Assembly: GCF_028551255.1 (NCBI RefSeq)
Contig: NZ_CP117029.1
Coordinates: 2,294,001 to 2,358,000, forward strand
Direction of reading: 5' to 3'
Source: Vibrio tubiashii
GTDB taxonomy: Bacteria; Pseudomonadota; Gammaproteobacteria; Enterobacterales; Vibrionaceae
Length of the DNA stretch: 64,000 bases
In this document: piece after piece, positions 47,678 through 55,955 of the stretch
Layout: each line of letters starts with the position of its first letter
Position numbering within the stretch: position 1 is the first letter of the stretch
Translations under genes and position numbers: made by a program
The notes under the pieces: generated by a model
Databases searched by the model: none
The model's input: only the letters and a program-made list of their open reading frames with translations
What the model was told of the DNA's origin: nothing

Positions 47678-47814
47678 ATTTTCCCTCAATTAGTCAGCAA
47701 GCTTTTTGTTATTGTAATTAGTATAGTTATCGTCCCAGATAACGTTTACTTAAGAAATTTCTTACAATTCACTGCTTAAGTAAATTCTATTACTGATAAA
47801 AATGCCAACTAGAG

Positions 47815-47853
47815 CACAAATAAAAAGCCCCAAAGTGAAAACTTTAGGGCTTT
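47815..47853 (-). terminator. Terminator after the PerM-like gene
   Basis: AAAGCCC-C-AAAGT/ACTTT-A-GGGCTTT with a GAAA loop and one internal mismatch (47824-47853), then T5 on the minus strand. Confidence 0.8.
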
Positions 47854-47884
47854 ATATGTAATCGTTTGCATCTGCCGAGACTAT

Positions 47885-48949
47885 CTATGTCGGTACTTCA
47901 TCATCATGGCTTGGCAAAGCATTCCAGACAGCTTTCACCAAAGTCGCCAGCGGGATTGCGAAGAAAACGCCCCAGAATCCCCATAGACCGCCGAATACTA
48001 GGACCGCAACAATAATTGCCACAGGGTGGAGGTTTACCGCTTCTGAGAATAAAACGGGAACCAGAACGTTACCATCAAGAGCCTGAATGATGCCATAAGC
48101 AATCAGCAGCCAATAAAACTGTGGCGTTAAGCCCCATTGGAACAGACCAACAATGGCCACAGGCACAGTTACCGCCGCAGCACCAATATAAGGGATCAAT
48201 ACAGAGAATCCGACTGCAACAGCCAGTAGTACTGAGTAGCGAAGGTCAAGGATGGCAAAGGTAACATAACTAACGCCACCGACAATAAGGATCTCCATCA
48301 CCTTACCGCGAATGTAGTTAGAGATTTGCTCGTTCATCTCATCCCATACTTTGGTGGCCAAACGACGGTTACGTGGTAAAACACCACTGGTCATATCCAT
48401 CATTTCATCTTTATCTTTAAGTAAGAAAAAGACTAACAGTGGAACCAAAATCAAATAGACCGCTAAGGTTGCCAAGCTAACTAGTGAAGCAAGTGAGCCT
48501 TTCACTACCGTCTCGCCCATCACTATCACTTGGTTTTTGGCGTTGGTGACTAACGACTCTACAATCTGGAAATTCTCGAGCTCTGGGTAACGGTGCGGTA
48601 ATTCGGCGATAAAGGCTTGTAGCCCGCCGTACATGGTCGGAATATCATTAATTAAGTTACCGACCTGCTCCCAAATTGTCGGCACCAAACCAAAAATGGC
48701 GACCAACATCAGGCTACTAAAGCCGAGAATAACAAAGATAACCGATAAGGTTCTTGGAATGCCTAAGCGAGAAAGCTGCACCACAGGCCATTCAAGCAAA
48801 TAAGCAAGTACGATTGCCACCAGCAGCGGTGCAATCAAATTGCCGAAGAAGTAGATGGTTATAAAGCCGAAAAGAAGAATCGCAACAAGACTTACGGCGT
48901 GTGGATCAGAAAAACGTCGCTTATACCAGCGACTTACCATTTCAAACAT
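47885..48949 (-). CDS. AI-2E family transporter (PerM-like)
   Basis: 354 residues with about eight membrane helices and the GxLWGFWGVFFAIPLATLVKA C-terminal signature of the AI-2E/UPF0118 family. Members include a Na+(Li+)/H+ antiporter and the E. coli TqsA exporter; the E. coli homologue here is likely PerM, function unclear. The start follows the TusA-like stop directly (TGAATG), so the two are coupled. Confidence 0.85.
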   Translation of the reverse strand: MFEMVSRWYKRRFSDPHAVSLVAILLFGFITIYFFGNLIAPLLVAIVLAYLLEWPVVQLSRLGIPRTLSVIFVILGFSSLMLVAIFGLVPTIWEQVGNLINDIPTMYGGLQAFIAELPHRYPELENFQIVESLVTNAKNQVIVMGETVVKGSLASLVSLATLAVYLILVPLLVFFLLKDKDEMMDMTSGVLPRNRRLATKVWDEMNEQISNYIRGKVMEILIVGGVSYVTFAILDLRYSVLLAVAVGFSVLIPYIGAAAVTVPVAIVGLFQWGLTPQFYWLLIAYGIIQALDGNVLVPVLFSEAVNLHPVAIIVAVLVFGGLWGFWGVFFAIPLATLVKAVWNALPSHDDEVPT

Positions 48950-49192
48950 TCAACATACTTCCTTTGGTTTTGTAGCTCGACTGACTTGCATTCGATAATA
49001 ACCATCCTTCTCTTCACAGATTAGTTCAAATAAGTGTTTTTGAAGATACTGAGTAATATCTGCGAAAGAACTGGTATCAGAAACCAGCAGTAGAGTTTGC
49101 TCTCCAGCAACCAAATTTTTTGTGTGACGCTTAGCAAGTAACAGTGCCATAGGGCAACGTTCTTGGCGTAAATCCAAAATATTCGGTTCCAT
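48950..49192 (-). CDS. TusA/SirA-like sulfurtransferase family protein
   Basis: 80 residues of the TusA fold: LDLRQERCPMALLLAKRHTKNL with the CPxxxxxxxK core (Cys13), then a GEQTLLLVSD strand. TusA-family proteins carry persulfide sulfur on this Cys. It is not the canonical tusA by context; the pairing with a PerM-like permease is shared among vibrios and its meaning is unknown. Confidence 0.82.
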   Translation of the reverse strand: MEPNILDLRQERCPMALLLAKRHTKNLVAGEQTLLLVSDTSSFADITQYLQKHLFELICEEKDGYYRMQVSRATKPKEVC

Positions 49193-49292
49193 TCTTTCGC
49201 TCGATGCTTATTATTACAGGTAGGTATTGTATAGTGTTTTTTTGCAGGCGTCAGTGCAAATAATGGCGGCAAGCTCACGACTGTTACCTATT

Positions 49293-49318
49293 AGTGAATG
49301 GTTGTTTTTGCATTCACT
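49293..49318. promoter_or_regulatory. Dyad upstream of bepA
   Basis: AGTGAATG (49293-49300) and CATTCACT (49311-49318) are perfect inverted 8-bp arms with a 10-bp spacer. Possible operator; no known consensus recognised. Confidence 0.35.
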
Positions 49319-49437
49319 GAATGAATCACTTAACGAATTGGAAACCATCTCTACGATATGGTGTCCAAGCGTATACCCGTCTTGCTAATATAAGCTTAGC
49401 AAGGATGAAAAAATCAACGGAGTATTACCTGTCCAAT

Positions 49438-50892
49438 ATGTTTAAACATACGCGCTCACTCGTTTGTCTTTGTCTCGCCACCGCTTTAAGCACTCCGGCT
49501 CCAACTCTAGCAGACAATTTAAACCTTCCCGATATCGGCACGGCGGCTAGCGGCACTTTGACTATCGCTCAAGAGCTGCAATACGGCGATGCCTATATGC
49601 GTATGCTTCGTAGCAGTTCGCCAATCATTAATGACCCGGTACTGAATGAATATATTGATAGCTTAGGCCACCGCCTTGTCGCCAATGCGTCAGATGTGAA
49701 AACGCCGTTTACCTTCTTCATGATTCGCGACCGTAATATCAACGCATTTGCGTTTTTCGGTGGTTATGTCGCGCTTCATTCCGGCCTGTTTCTTTACGCT
49801 CAAAGTGAAAGTGAACTGGCTTCTGTTGTCGCACACGAAATTGCTCATGTAACCCAACGCCACTTAGCGCGAAGTATGGAAGAGCAAGCAAGACGTTCCC
49901 CAGCAACATTGGCCGCTTTAGCGGGTTCTTTATTATTAGCGATCGCATCACCGCAAGCCGGTATGGCGGCAATTACTGCAACCACTGCGGGTAATATGCA
50001 GGGTCAAATCAACTATACTCGCAGCAACGAAAAAGAGGCTGACCGATTTGGCATCAGCACCATGGCGAAAGCGGGCTTTGATGTAAATGCCATGCCACGA
50101 TTTTTTGGCCGCCTAGCCGATGAATTCCGCTATGCGAGTAAGCCACCACCAATGCTGCTGACTCACCCGCTACCTGAAGATCGTATTACCGACAGCCGTG
50201 CCCGCGCGCAAAACTACCCTGCTCGTCGAGTCGACCCTTCGTTAAATTACCACCTTGCCCGCGCTAGAGTGGTGGCTCGCTATACGGGTATCGAAGGTAA
50301 AGCCGCCCTCGATTGGATGAATCGTAAAGAGAAAAGAGCACCAGAGAATATCAAGCCTTCTCTTCAATATGGTAAAGCTTTAGTTTACTTAGACACTAAT
50401 CAACTTGAAGAAGCGCACACCATTTTACAAAGCCTATTAAAGCTTGATGCTTATAACCGTTTTTATCTGGATGCGATGTCTGACCTCTATATCGCAATGA
50501 AACAACCCGAGAAAGCAGAACAAATGCTTAAGCGCTCTTTAAAATCGGCACCTAACAATGCGGTACTGACGATCAACTACGCTAACGTTTTGATGGAGCA
50601 AGATAAAAACGAAGAAGCGATAAAAGTACTACAGCGTTACACCCATGATAATCCAAAAGATGTGAATGGCTGGCACTTACTGTCTGAAGCCAATATTCAC
50701 CTAGGTGTCAGTGACGAAGACTTAGCCGCACGCGCTGAAATCCTCGCGCTAAAAGCAAATTGGAACAAAGCCATTCAGTATTACACCCAAGCTAGCCAAA
50801 TCGCTGAGCTAGGAAGCTTGAAGCAAGCAAGATATGATGCCCGCATTGACCAGCTCATGGTTCAAAGGGATCGTTTCTTTGCTCTACAATAA
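49438..50892 (+). CDS. bepA: Periplasmic M48 metalloprotease/chaperone BepA (YfgC)
   Basis: 484 residues from ATG at 49438, close to the E. coli 487; in-frame upstream ATGs (49321, 49405) would put a long polar stretch before the signal peptide. Cleavage is predicted near TLADN (about residue 25). The M48 domain has HEIAH at 133-137 and the third ligand Glu in NEKEADRFG. The C-terminal half (about 310-480) is TPR repeats. It degrades or assists outer-membrane proteins such as LptD. First of four coupled genes. Confidence 0.93.
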   Translation: MFKHTRSLVCLCLATALSTPAPTLADNLNLPDIGTAASGTLTIAQELQYGDAYMRMLRSSSPIINDPVLNEYIDSLGHRLVANASDVKTPFTFFMIRDRNINAFAFFGGYVALHSGLFLYAQSESELASVVAHEIAHVTQRHLARSMEEQARRSPATLAALAGSLLLAIASPQAGMAAITATTAGNMQGQINYTRSNEKEADRFGISTMAKAGFDVNAMPRFFGRLADEFRYASKPPPMLLTHPLPEDRITDSRARAQNYPARRVDPSLNYHLARARVVARYTGIEGKAALDWMNRKEKRAPENIKPSLQYGKALVYLDTNQLEEAHTILQSLLKLDAYNRFYLDAMSDLYIAMKQPEKAEQMLKRSLKSAPNNAVLTINYANVLMEQDKNEEAIKVLQRYTHDNPKDVNGWHLLSEANIHLGVSDEDLAARAEILALKANWNKAIQYYTQASQIAELGSLKQARYDARIDQLMVQRDRFFALQ

Positions 50893-50909
50893 TAAATGGA
50901 GAAAACTCT

Positions 50910-51254
50910 ATGTCAGTCGTGATTTATCACAACCCTCGATGCTCTAAAAGCCGTCAAACACTGGCTCTGTTAGAAGAAAAGAACATTCAACCAGAAATCG
51001 TTAAATACCTAGATACGCCACCGAGTATCGATGAGCTGAAAACACTGATGGTTCAACTGGGTGTTTCACAAGTACGCGATATGATGCGCACCAAAGAAGA
51101 TATCTACAAAGAACTGGAACTCAAGTCTGCCGATGATGAGACCTTGTTTAAAGCTATGGTTGAAAACCCAAAACTGATTGAGCGCCCAATTGTTGTCGCG
51201 AATGGTAAGGCGAAGCATGGTCGACCACCGGAGCAAGTACTAGACATTCTATGA
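50910..51254 (+). CDS. arsC: ArsC family arsenate reductase (glutaredoxin type)
   Basis: 114 residues of the thioredoxin-fold ArsC/YfgD family. Catalytic Cys11 is in YHNPRCSKSR, and the RPIVV loop follows near 92. Located after bepA as yfgD is in E. coli, so this may be the chromosomal YfgD with only weak or no role in arsenic resistance. No other ars genes are near. The stop overlaps wrbA (ATGA). Confidence 0.88.
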   Translation: MSVVIYHNPRCSKSRQTLALLEEKNIQPEIVKYLDTPPSIDELKTLMVQLGVSQVRDMMRTKEDIYKELELKSADDETLFKAMVENPKLIERPIVVANGKAKHGRPPEQVLDIL

Positions 51255-51820
51255 GTTGCCAAATCGTCGTCTTGTATTACAGTCGACATGGTTCGACACA
51301 AGCTATTGCTCGGCAGATAGCGCGAGGGGTGGAGTCCATCCCTCAGTGTGAAGCGGTTTTGCGCACGGTTGATGAAATTGAAGGCCAAAGCACCGCGGAT
51401 GACCCTATCATCACGCTCAATGAATTAAAGCACTGCCACGGCCTAGCGATGGGTAGCCCTGTTTGGTTTGGCAATATGGCGGCTCCGCTTAAGCATTTCT
51501 GGGACAAGACCACCTCTGCTTGGATATCTGGAGACCTGATCGACAAGCCTGCGTGTGTGTTTACCTCCTCATCTAGCCTGCATGGCGGCCAAGAGACCAC
51601 GCTGCAAAGCATGATGCTTCCCTTGTTGCACCACGGCATGATGATTATGGGTATCCCATACTCGCAGCCTAAGCTTCATACCACGCAAAGTGGGGGAACT
51701 CCCTACGGAGCAACGTCGGTAAGTTCTTCTGGTTCGACACTCAGCGAAGATGAAATTGAACTATCGCAACAACTCGGCAAGCGCTTAGCTCAAACTGCTT
51801 TAAAATTGAAGGATCAATAA
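51251..51820 (+). CDS. wrbA: NAD(P)H:quinone oxidoreductase, WrbA type
   Basis: 189-residue flavodoxin-fold enzyme. The FMN phosphate loop is YYSRHGSTQAIARQIA (about 8-23), with GSPVWFGNMAAPLKHFWDKT and a GGQETTLQSMMLPLLHHGMMIMG segment typical of WrbA. Performs two-electron quinone reduction. It starts inside the arsC stop and ends two bases before the next gene. Confidence 0.92.
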   Translation: MSCQIVVLYYSRHGSTQAIARQIARGVESIPQCEAVLRTVDEIEGQSTADDPIITLNELKHCHGLAMGSPVWFGNMAAPLKHFWDKTTSAWISGDLIDKPACVFTSSSSLHGGQETTLQSMMLPLLHHGMMIMGIPYSQPKLHTTQSGGTPYGATSVSSSGSTLSEDEIELSQQLGKRLAQTALKLKDQ

Positions 51821-51822
51821 TC

Positions 51823-52248
51823 ATGCAAGAGATGCAATCAACAACTAAGCTTTATCGCCTATTGGCTCTGTTTGGTAATCTTGCTCTACTCGCTTGGATC
51901 ATGATTTGGCAGCTATCGCTTTCTCCACACCCACATATCAGTAGTACTACGCTAGCGATTGCTTGGGCGGTGCCGCTTCTGCTTCCATTACCAGGCATTT
52001 TAGCCGGAAAGCCATACACTCACGCATGGGCAAACTTTGTTTTAATGCTCTACTTCCTGCATGGCTTTACGATTTTGTACGTCGATGATGGTGAACGTTG
52101 GCTAGCGGTTGTTGAGCTTGTGCTTACTACACTCGCTTTCTTCGGCAATATTCTTTACGCCAGAGAGAGAGGTAAAGAGCTAGGTATGAAATTGAAAAGA
52201 TTGTCCAAAGTCGAAAAAGAAGAAAAAGCACGCTTCGAGTCGGAATAG
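51823..52248 (+). CDS. DUF2069 inner-membrane protein
   Basis: 141 residues with four membrane helices (about 12-30, 40-58, 66-84, 93-112) and a charged C-terminal tail rich in Lys/Glu. It matches the DUF2069 family as I recall it; function unknown. AAGGA lies nine bases upstream of ATG. Last gene of bepA-arsC-wrbA. Confidence 0.85.
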   Translation: MQEMQSTTKLYRLLALFGNLALLAWIMIWQLSLSPHPHISSTTLAIAWAVPLLLPLPGILAGKPYTHAWANFVLMLYFLHGFTILYVDDGERWLAVVELVLTTLAFFGNILYARERGKELGMKLKRLSKVEKEEKARFESE

Positions 52249-52288
52249 TACCTATCGAATTAAATAGATAATTCTTCTGGTTGATGTA

Positions 52289-52316
52289 AAAAAGGGTCTG
52301 GAATTCCAGACCCTTT
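52289..52316. terminator. Bidirectional terminator between the DUF2069 and DUF2066 genes
   Basis: A perfect 26-bp palindrome (52291-52316) centred on GGAATTCC, with arms AAAGGGTCTGG/CCAGACCCTTT, between convergent genes. Confidence 0.88.
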
Positions 52317-52325
52317 CTCTATTTA

Positions 52326-53588
52326 TTACTGCTCACTGGTAACTTCTAGCTCAGTTATCTCGCTGTCCGTTGAGGCGTCTGTTTGAACCTCTTCAGCAGC
52401 CGGAGCAACATACGGCTTACCTTGCCACTCAAACAGTAAAATCATCTCCGCTGGAATCACTTCCGGCGCAGCTTCAATAGCCTGTACTGGCTCAAAAGGT
52501 TCTACCTCGTTGCCTTGAGCTAGGTTATCAACCTCGACAGGTAATGTCTCAATAGAAGGTTCAATCACTTCAGGAGCGATAACTTGCGGCTCATCAGTGA
52601 CACTTTCTAGCTGAGTCACATCGCGCATACGGCGCACTTCTTGTTCAAACTCTTGTTGAGTAGACAGTAGGTGCACGTTGAATGTCACTTGATTACCTTG
52701 AATTTTAAGGATATCAATCGATGCCACTGAACTTAGCTTCTTCAGTTGGTTCTCTAAAGTAAAAAAGCTCACTGCATCATTAAGCTCAGTAAAGCGAACT
52801 TTTACCGCTTCAGAAGACTCACTTGCAACAACAACTGCGCTCTTCTTGGCATAGTAATCACTGATCTGGTTGATCATTTTATCCGCAGCATCGATACCAT
52901 TGTTAGACCCTGCTAAAGGAGCCTGACGAGTAACACCAATTGAAGCAGGACGCTGATCATATAAGGTCCATCTTAAGCTATTGCCTTGCGCTTTCACCAC
53001 CAGCACACCATCAACTGGATAACGCTGACTCGCTTGGCCTACAGGTTGAATGAAACCACCCCATAAATCAGAGACAGCAACACCTGTGATATCATCGAAA
53101 TCACCGACAGGTACGGTGAGTGGCAGGCCGCGTTTTAGTGCTTGCTGCTTCATTTGGTCTAACACCAATGATGGTGAGTGCTCCCAAATGATGTTGCGAT
53201 CCGCTTGCCCTTCTTCGACTAACCAAACCAATAGATTCGCACGAGCGGCAGGCCAAATCGGCAACTGAGCTTGACTCAATAGTGAACGTATATGAGGCGC
53301 ACTAAACACCATGCGTAATGATTGCTGCTCATTAACTTGACCGTAGCTAAGTTGAGCCACGTATTGAGAACTCTGTTTAAGCGCCTTTTGCACCACTTCA
53401 TTAGACACCGCATTACGGTCACCTGAAGCACGCACTATCACTTCTTTCATGCCTTCAGCTCGCGCTTTAGCATCGGCATTGTCAGCCGCTTGGTCTAATA
53501 CAACTTCCGTTTGGTATAGGTCGACATTGGTTAAAGCCAATGCAGGTAGAGCGACCAGACCCAAAATGAACAAAGCTAGATGACGCAT
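52326..53588 (-). CDS. DUF2066 domain protein (exported)
   Basis: 420 residues. A signal peptide ends near LPALA (about residue 18). The N-terminal DUF2066 domain (about 20-250) includes KARAEGMKEVIVRASGDRNAVSN and RANLLVWLVEEG. The C-terminal third is acidic, rich in Glu/Pro/Val and probably disordered. Function unknown. Divergent from uraA; a neighbour of purine/pyrimidine genes in vibrios. Confidence 0.85.
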   Translation of the reverse strand: MRHLALFILGLVALPALALTNVDLYQTEVVLDQAADNADAKARAEGMKEVIVRASGDRNAVSNEVVQKALKQSSQYVAQLSYGQVNEQQSLRMVFSAPHIRSLLSQAQLPIWPAARANLLVWLVEEGQADRNIIWEHSPSLVLDQMKQQALKRGLPLTVPVGDFDDITGVAVSDLWGGFIQPVGQASQRYPVDGVLVVKAQGNSLRWTLYDQRPASIGVTRQAPLAGSNNGIDAADKMINQISDYYAKKSAVVVASESSEAVKVRFTELNDAVSFFTLENQLKKLSSVASIDILKIQGNQVTFNVHLLSTQQEFEQEVRRMRDVTQLESVTDEPQVIAPEVIEPSIETLPVEVDNLAQGNEVEPFEPVQAIEAAPEVIPAEMILLFEWQGKPYVAPAAEEVQTDASTDSEITELEVTSEQ

Positions 53589-53752
53589 ACACTTCCTAAG
53601 ATCAGTTTCTTACACGTTAAACGTTGATGATAAGCAACTATCGAGACCGGAGCAACTAAAGGTCTAGAAACTTAGCTTGATTCTAAATTTCCCTTCACAA
53701 AGCCATCACATTGACGAATAGATAAATAGTGAATTATTTGATCCAGTTCAGA

Positions 53753-53768
53753 TTGCAAACGTTTGGCA
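53753..53768. promoter_or_regulatory. PurR box of uraA
   Basis: TTGCAAACGTTTGGCA matches the PurR consensus core GCAAACGTTTGC at nearly every position. It overlaps a -35 candidate (TTGCAA) lying 16 bp before TAAAAT (53775-53780). Predicts purine repression of uraA. Confidence 0.75.
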
Positions 53769-53848
53769 TAATGATAAAATCCCGCGAATTTTATTTTTGT
53801 TGAGCAGTTTCATACTGCTTTTAGCTTTGCCACTTAAAGGAATAACCC

Positions 53849-55093
53849 ATGAAAAACGCCATTCAAGGTGCGCAGATGTTGTTTGTCGCATTTGGGGCTC
53901 TTGTATTAGTTCCATTGCTGACAGGATTAGATCCTAGTGTTGCTCTATTTGGTGCAGGTGTCGGAACCCTTCTATTTCAACTTGTTACCCGCCGCTCTGT
54001 TCCTATCTTCCTTGCTTCTTCATTCGCTTTTATCGCTCCTATCCTTTACGGTGTGCAAACTTGGGGAGTCCCAGCAACCATGGGCGGCCTAATGGCAGCG
54101 GGTTGTGTTTACGTTGCGATGGGTGCGCTGATCAAAGTACGTGGCGTTGAAATCATTCACAAACTGCTTCCACCGGTTGTGGTCGGCCCGGTAATCATGG
54201 TTATCGGTTTGGGTCTAGCTCCAGTCGCTGTCAACATGGCGCTAGGTAAAGTAGACGGCTCTCAAGTGATCGACGCAGATGCTTCACTGGTTATTTCAGT
54301 TGCTTCTCTGCTTACCACTATCGTTTTAAGTGTGTTCGCGAAAGGTTTCCTAAAACTAACCCCTATTCTAGGCGGTATTGTTGTCGGCTACGCTTTGAGC
54401 CTTGGTTACGGCATTGTCGATTTCACACCAGTACAAGAAGCGGCTTGGTTCGCTCTACCAAACTTTACAACGCCTGAATTTAACATCAACGCGATCCTAT
54501 TTATGATCCCGGTCGCGATTGCTCCGGCTGTAGAACACGTCGGCGATATGCTAGCAATTTCGAACGTGACGGGCAAAAACTACATTAAGAAACCAGGTTT
54601 GCACCGCACAATTACCGGTGACGGGGTGGCGACCATCGCAGCGTCAATGGTTGGTGCACCACCAAATACCACCTACTCTGAGGTAACAGGCGCGGTCATG
54701 CTGACTAAAGCATTTAACCCAGTCATCATGACATGGGCAGCGGTAAGTGCCATTGTTCTCGCTTTAGTTGGGAAACTCGGCGCTGTGCTACAAACCATCC
54801 CTATGCCTGTTATGGGCGGCATCATGATCCTATTGTTTGGCTCGATTGCGACGGTGGGTTTAAACACACTGATTAAAAACAATGTTGACCTTCACAAGTC
54901 TCGCAACCTAGTCATCGTTGCTATTACCTTAGTGTTTGGTATCGGTGGTATGGCTTTCGGTATCGGTGAATTCAGCCTACAAGGTGTCAGCCTGTGTGGT
55001 ATCGTGGCGATTCTACTTAACCTTGTTCTACCAAGAGATTTGGGCGAGAACCACGTCGTGGATAATGCTCAGATGGAAGAAGAAACGAAGTAG
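53849..55093 (+). CDS. uraA: Uracil permease (nucleobase:cation symporter-2)
   Basis: 414 residues with about 14 membrane segments in the UraA fold. NAT signature features: AVEHVGDMLAISNVTGK (with the substrate-binding Glu), GDGVATIAASMVGAPPNTTYSE and VMGGIMILLFG. It imports uracil with H+. The PurR box upstream suggests it may be tuned to purine supply. The stop codon's last base begins a heptamer repeat array. Confidence 0.93.
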   Translation: MKNAIQGAQMLFVAFGALVLVPLLTGLDPSVALFGAGVGTLLFQLVTRRSVPIFLASSFAFIAPILYGVQTWGVPATMGGLMAAGCVYVAMGALIKVRGVEIIHKLLPPVVVGPVIMVIGLGLAPVAVNMALGKVDGSQVIDADASLVISVASLLTTIVLSVFAKGFLKLTPILGGIVVGYALSLGYGIVDFTPVQEAAWFALPNFTTPEFNINAILFMIPVAIAPAVEHVGDMLAISNVTGKNYIKKPGLHRTITGDGVATIAASMVGAPPNTTYSEVTGAVMLTKAFNPVIMTWAAVSAIVLALVGKLGAVLQTIPMPVMGGIMILLFGSIATVGLNTLIKNNVDLHKSRNLVIVAITLVFGIGGMAFGIGEFSLQGVSLCGIVAILLNLVLPRDLGENHVVDNAQMEEETK

Positions 55094-55190
55094 AATCGAG
55101 AATCGAGAATCGAGAATCGAGAATCGAGAATCGAGAATCGAGAATCGAGAATCGAGAATCGAGAATCGAGAATCGAGAATCGAGAATCGA
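55093..55190. repeat. Heptanucleotide VNTR, 14 copies of GAATCGA
   Basis: 98 bp of perfect GAATCGA repeats begin with the last base of the uraA stop codon and end 10 bases before its terminator stem. All copies are identical, so the array is young or actively homogenised and copy number probably varies by slippage. Confidence 0.97.
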
Positions 55191-55200
55191 ACAGTTTTGG

Positions 55201-55230
55201 AGGGTTGGCGTTTTGCGTCAACCCTTTTTT
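55201..55230 (+). terminator. Terminator after uraA
   Basis: Stem AGGGTTGGCG/CGTCAACCCT (55201-55210/55216-55225, one G-T pair), then T6. The VNTR separates it from the stop codon. Confidence 0.85.
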
Positions 55231-55262
55231 GGAGAACTAGAAAACTAGAAAACTGTGTCTTC

Positions 55263-55390
55263 CAAAGGACAAGTCCTGTCAACACTCTATAAAACTTTTA
55301 GCAGGGCACAGCCCGATCCCGTTTTCCCGAAACGAAGTGTTCCATAGGGCGCAGCCCGTTCCAAAATCCCGAAGGACGAAGTCCGTTCCC
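55263..55390. repeat. Cluster of five short palindromic units
   Basis: GGAC-AA-GTCC (55267-55276), GGGC-ACA-GCCC (55304-55314), AAC-GAA-GTGTT (55331-55342, weak), GGGC-GCA-GCCC (55347-55357) and GGAC-GAA-GTCC (55374-55384). Several are followed by GTTCC or preceded by CCCGAA. The stems change as pairs between units. No gene is seen between 55231 and 55397. Confidence 0.7.
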
Positions 55391-55397
55391 TAACTCC

Positions 55398-55871
55398 CTA
55401 CCCACACAACTCGGCAAACTGACCGCGGGTTAGGCTTGCTAAATCTTGCGGTGATAACTCAATTTCTAAACCTCGTTTACCCGCGCTGACACAGATCGTT
55501 TCTTGTCCAACGGCACTTTGATGGATAAACGTTGGTAGAGCCTTTTTTTGTCCAAGTGGGCTGATGCCTCCCACGACATACCCTGTGGTTTTCTGCGCAA
55601 TGTCCGGATTAGCCATCTCTGCTTTTTTGCCTTTTGCCGCTTTGGCTGCCTGCTTTAAGTTAAGCTTCTGGTCAACTGGGATCACTGCAACCGCGAGGTT
55701 TTTCGCCTCTCCATTTAGGCAAAATAGCAAGGTTTTAAACACCTGTTCAGGATTTTGACCAAGAGCCTCTACCGCCTCTAAACCATAGCTTACAGCTCTA
55801 GGGTCATGATGGTATTGGTGAATGGTGTGAGCAATTTTTTTCTTCTTAGCGAGATTTATTGCAGGAGTCAT
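55398..55871 (-). CDS. ybaK: Cys-tRNA(Pro) deacylase YbaK
   Basis: 157 residues from ATG at 55871, which has GGAGGGAGT directly upstream. The YbaK/EbsC editing domain covers most of the protein, with the catalytic Lys in VFKTLLF (about residue 45), plus VPVDQKLNLKQAAKAAKGKKAEMA and GYVVGGISPLGQKK. It hydrolyses Cys mischarged on tRNA-Pro. Close in length to E. coli YbaK (159). Confidence 0.93.
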   Translation of the reverse strand: MTPAINLAKKKKIAHTIHQYHHDPRAVSYGLEAVEALGQNPEQVFKTLLFCLNGEAKNLAVAVIPVDQKLNLKQAAKAAKGKKAEMANPDIAQKTTGYVVGGISPLGQKKALPTFIHQSAVGQETICVSAGKRGLEIELSPQDLASLTRGQFAELCG

Positions 55872-55890
55872 ACTCCCTCCAACTGTAGAC

Positions 55891-55924
55891 AAACAAAAAG
55901 CGCTGCCCAAATGAGCAGCGCTTT
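55891..55924 (-). terminator. Terminator after the 5'-nucleotidase gene
   Basis: The 10-bp stem AAAGCGCTGC/GCAGCGCTTT (55897-55906/55915-55924) with T5 on the minus strand. Confidence 0.88.
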
Positions 55925-55955
55925 AGCTTAAAGACCGTTATAAGTTGGTGTCAAC

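Noticed and set aside
55028..55292. Open frames through the GAATCGA repeats on both strands
   Set aside because: Heptamer repeats cycle through all frames and stay open by chance; the peptides are simple repeats (RIENRES and SILDSRF types).
55093..55390. Possible CRISPR array
   Set aside because: Repeats are 7 bp with no spacers, and the adjacent palindromes lack regular repeat-spacer structure; no cas genes nearby.
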